Source of the DNA: an uncultured Bacteroidota bacterium
GTDB lineage: Bacteria > Bacteroidota > Bacteroidia > NS11-12g > UBA9320
Length of the DNA stretch: 6,257 nucleotides
Reading direction: 5' to 3'
Assembly: GCA_913056425.1 (NCBI GenBank)
Contig: CAJXLR010000101.1
Location: 1 to 6,257, forward strand
In this document: piece after piece, positions 5,402 to 6,257 of the stretch
Layout of the letters: each line of letters opens with the position of its first letter
Numbering within the stretch: the first letter of the stretch is position 1
The notes under the pieces: model-generated
What the model saw: the letters and a program-made list of their open reading frames with translations, nothing else
Databases searched by the model: none
Told to the model about the DNA's origin: nothing
Program-made: the position numbers and the translations under genes

Positions 5402-6123
5402 TATCGCAACTCAAAGTTTTTACCCAAATATACAGAACGTACACGCTCGTTGGCGGCAAGTTCTTCCGCCGTTCCGGACATCAAGATCTCACCCTCAAAC
5501 AACAGATAAGCTCTATCCGTAATCGTAAGTGTTTCGTGCACGTTGTGATCCGTGATGAGTACCCCGATGTTGCGTTTTTTTAATGTTTGAATGATTTCTT
5601 GGATGTCTTCAACCGCAATTGGATCCACTCCGGCAAATGGCTCGTCCAACAGAATAAACTTTGGGTTCACCGCAAGTGCCCGAGCAATCTCCGTGCGTCT
5701 TCTCTCTCCTCCGGATAATACATTACCCATGTTTTTACGCACCTTGTGCAAGCTAAACTCATCGAGAAGCGATTCAAGCTTTTCATTCTGCTCACGCTTT
5801 GGCATTTTGGTTAACTCGAGAACTGCTTTGATGTTGTCCTCCACCGTAAGGTTTCTAAAAACAGATGCTTCTTGAGGCAAATAGCCAACTCCCAACCGGG
5901 CCCGCTTGTACATAGGAAGACGCGTTATCTGTTTGCTGTCCAGATATACCGAACCTTCATCCGGAGACACCAAGCCAACAACCATGTAAAACGTTGTAGT
6001 TTTCCCGGCACCGTTTGGTCCGAGCAATCCAACAATCTCACCTTGATTCACCTCAAGACTTACTTTGTTCACCACCTTTCGGCGTCTGTACTGTTTTACC
6101 AGCTGTTCAGCACGTAACTTCAT
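5401..6123 (-). CDS. lptB: LptB, ATPase of the lipopolysaccharide export transporter LptB2FG
   Basis: The product is 240 residues, the usual length for LptB. It hydrolyses ATP on the cytoplasmic face, with LptF and LptG, to extract lipopolysaccharide from the inner membrane and push it onto the LptC-LptA bridge. ABC motifs in order: Walker A GPNGAGKTT (35-43), Q-loop YLPQEASVFRNLTVEDN (Gln84), signature LSGGE (136-140) followed by RRRTEIARAL, Walker B FILLDEP (156-162), D-loop GVDPIAVEDI, and switch His193 in ITDHNVHETL. The combination LSGGERRR, DEPFAGVDPI and LITDHNV separates LptB from other ABC ATPases. The frame is open upstream to 6183, but MKLRAEQLVKQYRRRKVV is the normal family start; the extra 20 residues would cover the promoter. 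Its stop overlaps the next start as TAATG. No other lpt gene is in view, and the downstream neighbours are not known lpt partners. Confidence 0.96.
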   Translation of the reverse strand: MKLRAEQLVKQYRRRKVVNKVSLEVNQGEIVGLLGPNGAGKTTTFYMVVGLVSPDEGSVYLDSKQITRLPMYKRARLGVGYLPQEASVFRNLTVEDNIKAVLELTKMPKREQNEKLESLLDEFSLHKVRKNMGNVLSGGERRRTEIARALAVNPKFILLDEPFAGVDPIAVEDIQEIIQTLKKRNIGVLITDHNVHETLTITDRAYLLFEGEILMSGTAEELAANERVRSVYLGKNFELR

Positions 6124-6139
6124 TTTGTATTTAAGACAA

Positions 6140-6147
6140 CAAAGATA
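6140..6147 (-). promoter_or_regulatory. -7 promoter element upstream of lptB
   Basis: TATCTTTG on the minus strand matches TAnnTTTG exactly and is identical to the element before the cytochrome gene. It ends 16 bases before the lptB ATG, giving a leader of about 10-12 nt that is A/T-rich (ending AAATACAAA) with no Shine-Dalgarno sequence. No clear TTG is found 17-23 bases further upstream, so the -33 part is weak. Its position inside the upstream reading-frame extension supports the start at 6123. Confidence 0.5.
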
Positions 6148-6230
6148 TACCGAGAGTTGCTTATCACATAAGACATAGACCAAAGGAGCGTTTAATCATA
6201 CCAAACTTTCGTTCCATGCGTTTGATAGTA

Positions 6231-6238
6231 TATATTTG
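6231..6238 (+). promoter_or_regulatory. -7 promoter element pointing off the right edge
   Basis: TATATTTG, followed by CAC, fits TAnnTTTG on the plus strand. The best -33 candidate is the imperfect TTTCG ending at 6211, 19 bases upstream. It suggests a gene divergent from lptB beginning just past 6257. The interval 6148-6230 between the two motifs shows no coding sequence I can support. Confidence 0.38.
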
Positions 6239-6257
6239 CACATATTCGATTCAACAA

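Noticed and set aside
5591..6117. Plus-strand open frames antisense to lptB
   Set aside because: They are the mirror of a strongly conserved ABC ATPase gene and show no domain or signal of their own.
6124..6183. Upstream extension of LptB by 20 residues
   Set aside because: It is unlike the family start and contains the TATCTTTG promoter motif.

Overview
The window looks like part of a Bacteroidota chromosome, probably Flavobacteriales or a near relative; I cannot name a genus. Evidence: moderate-to-low GC, exact copies of the Bacteroidota -7 promoter motif TAnnTTTG (TATCTTTG, TATATTTG) just upstream of genes, very short or A-rich leaders without clear Shine-Dalgarno sequences, short lipoprotein signal peptides, and families common in this phylum (OmpH/Skp-like chaperone, LuxE-like acyl-protein synthetase, LptB).

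Layout, left to right. (1) 1-442, minus: 5' part of an OmpH/Skp-like periplasmic chaperone gene running off the left edge. (2) 443-592: 150-bp spacer with a strong A/T-rich dyad. (3) 593-1102, minus: small lipoprotein of unknown function. (4) 1101-2087, plus: LuxE-like acyl-protein synthetase, whose ATG shares two base pairs with the divergent lipoprotein ATG. (5) 2089-2916, plus: secreted, probably outer-membrane beta-barrel protein one base after the LuxE-like gene. (6) 2899-4326, minus: membrane-anchored c-type cytochrome fused to a PHM/DBH-like type II copper monooxygenase fold, overlapping the previous gene tail-to-tail by 18 bp. (7) 4359-4892, minus: redoxin lipoprotein starting at TTG. 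(8) 4889-5401, minus: unknown exported protein. (9) 5401-6123, minus: LptB, the ATPase of lipopolysaccharide export. (10) 6124-6257: intergenic, with a minus-strand promoter motif for lptB and a plus-strand motif pointing off the right edge.

Functional reading. lptB, the unknown exported protein and the redoxin overlap by 1 and 4 bases (TAATG, TTGA) and should be co-transcribed. The cytochrome/copper gene follows 32 bases later with its own promoter-like sequence. The redoxin and cytochrome/copper proteins probably form one periplasmic redox unit: in other phyla I recall these domains fused in one polypeptide. The plus-strand pair (acyl-protein synthetase plus beta-barrel) is a separate two-gene unit of unknown purpose with no luciferase or other lux gene in view. 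I see no mobile element, CRISPR array, tRNA or rRNA, and no intrinsic terminator I would defend. Most of the window reads as ordinary chromosomal content; the parts most worth a second look are the split redoxin/cytochrome/copper module, the unknown gene locked between lptB and it, and the overlapping divergent start codons.
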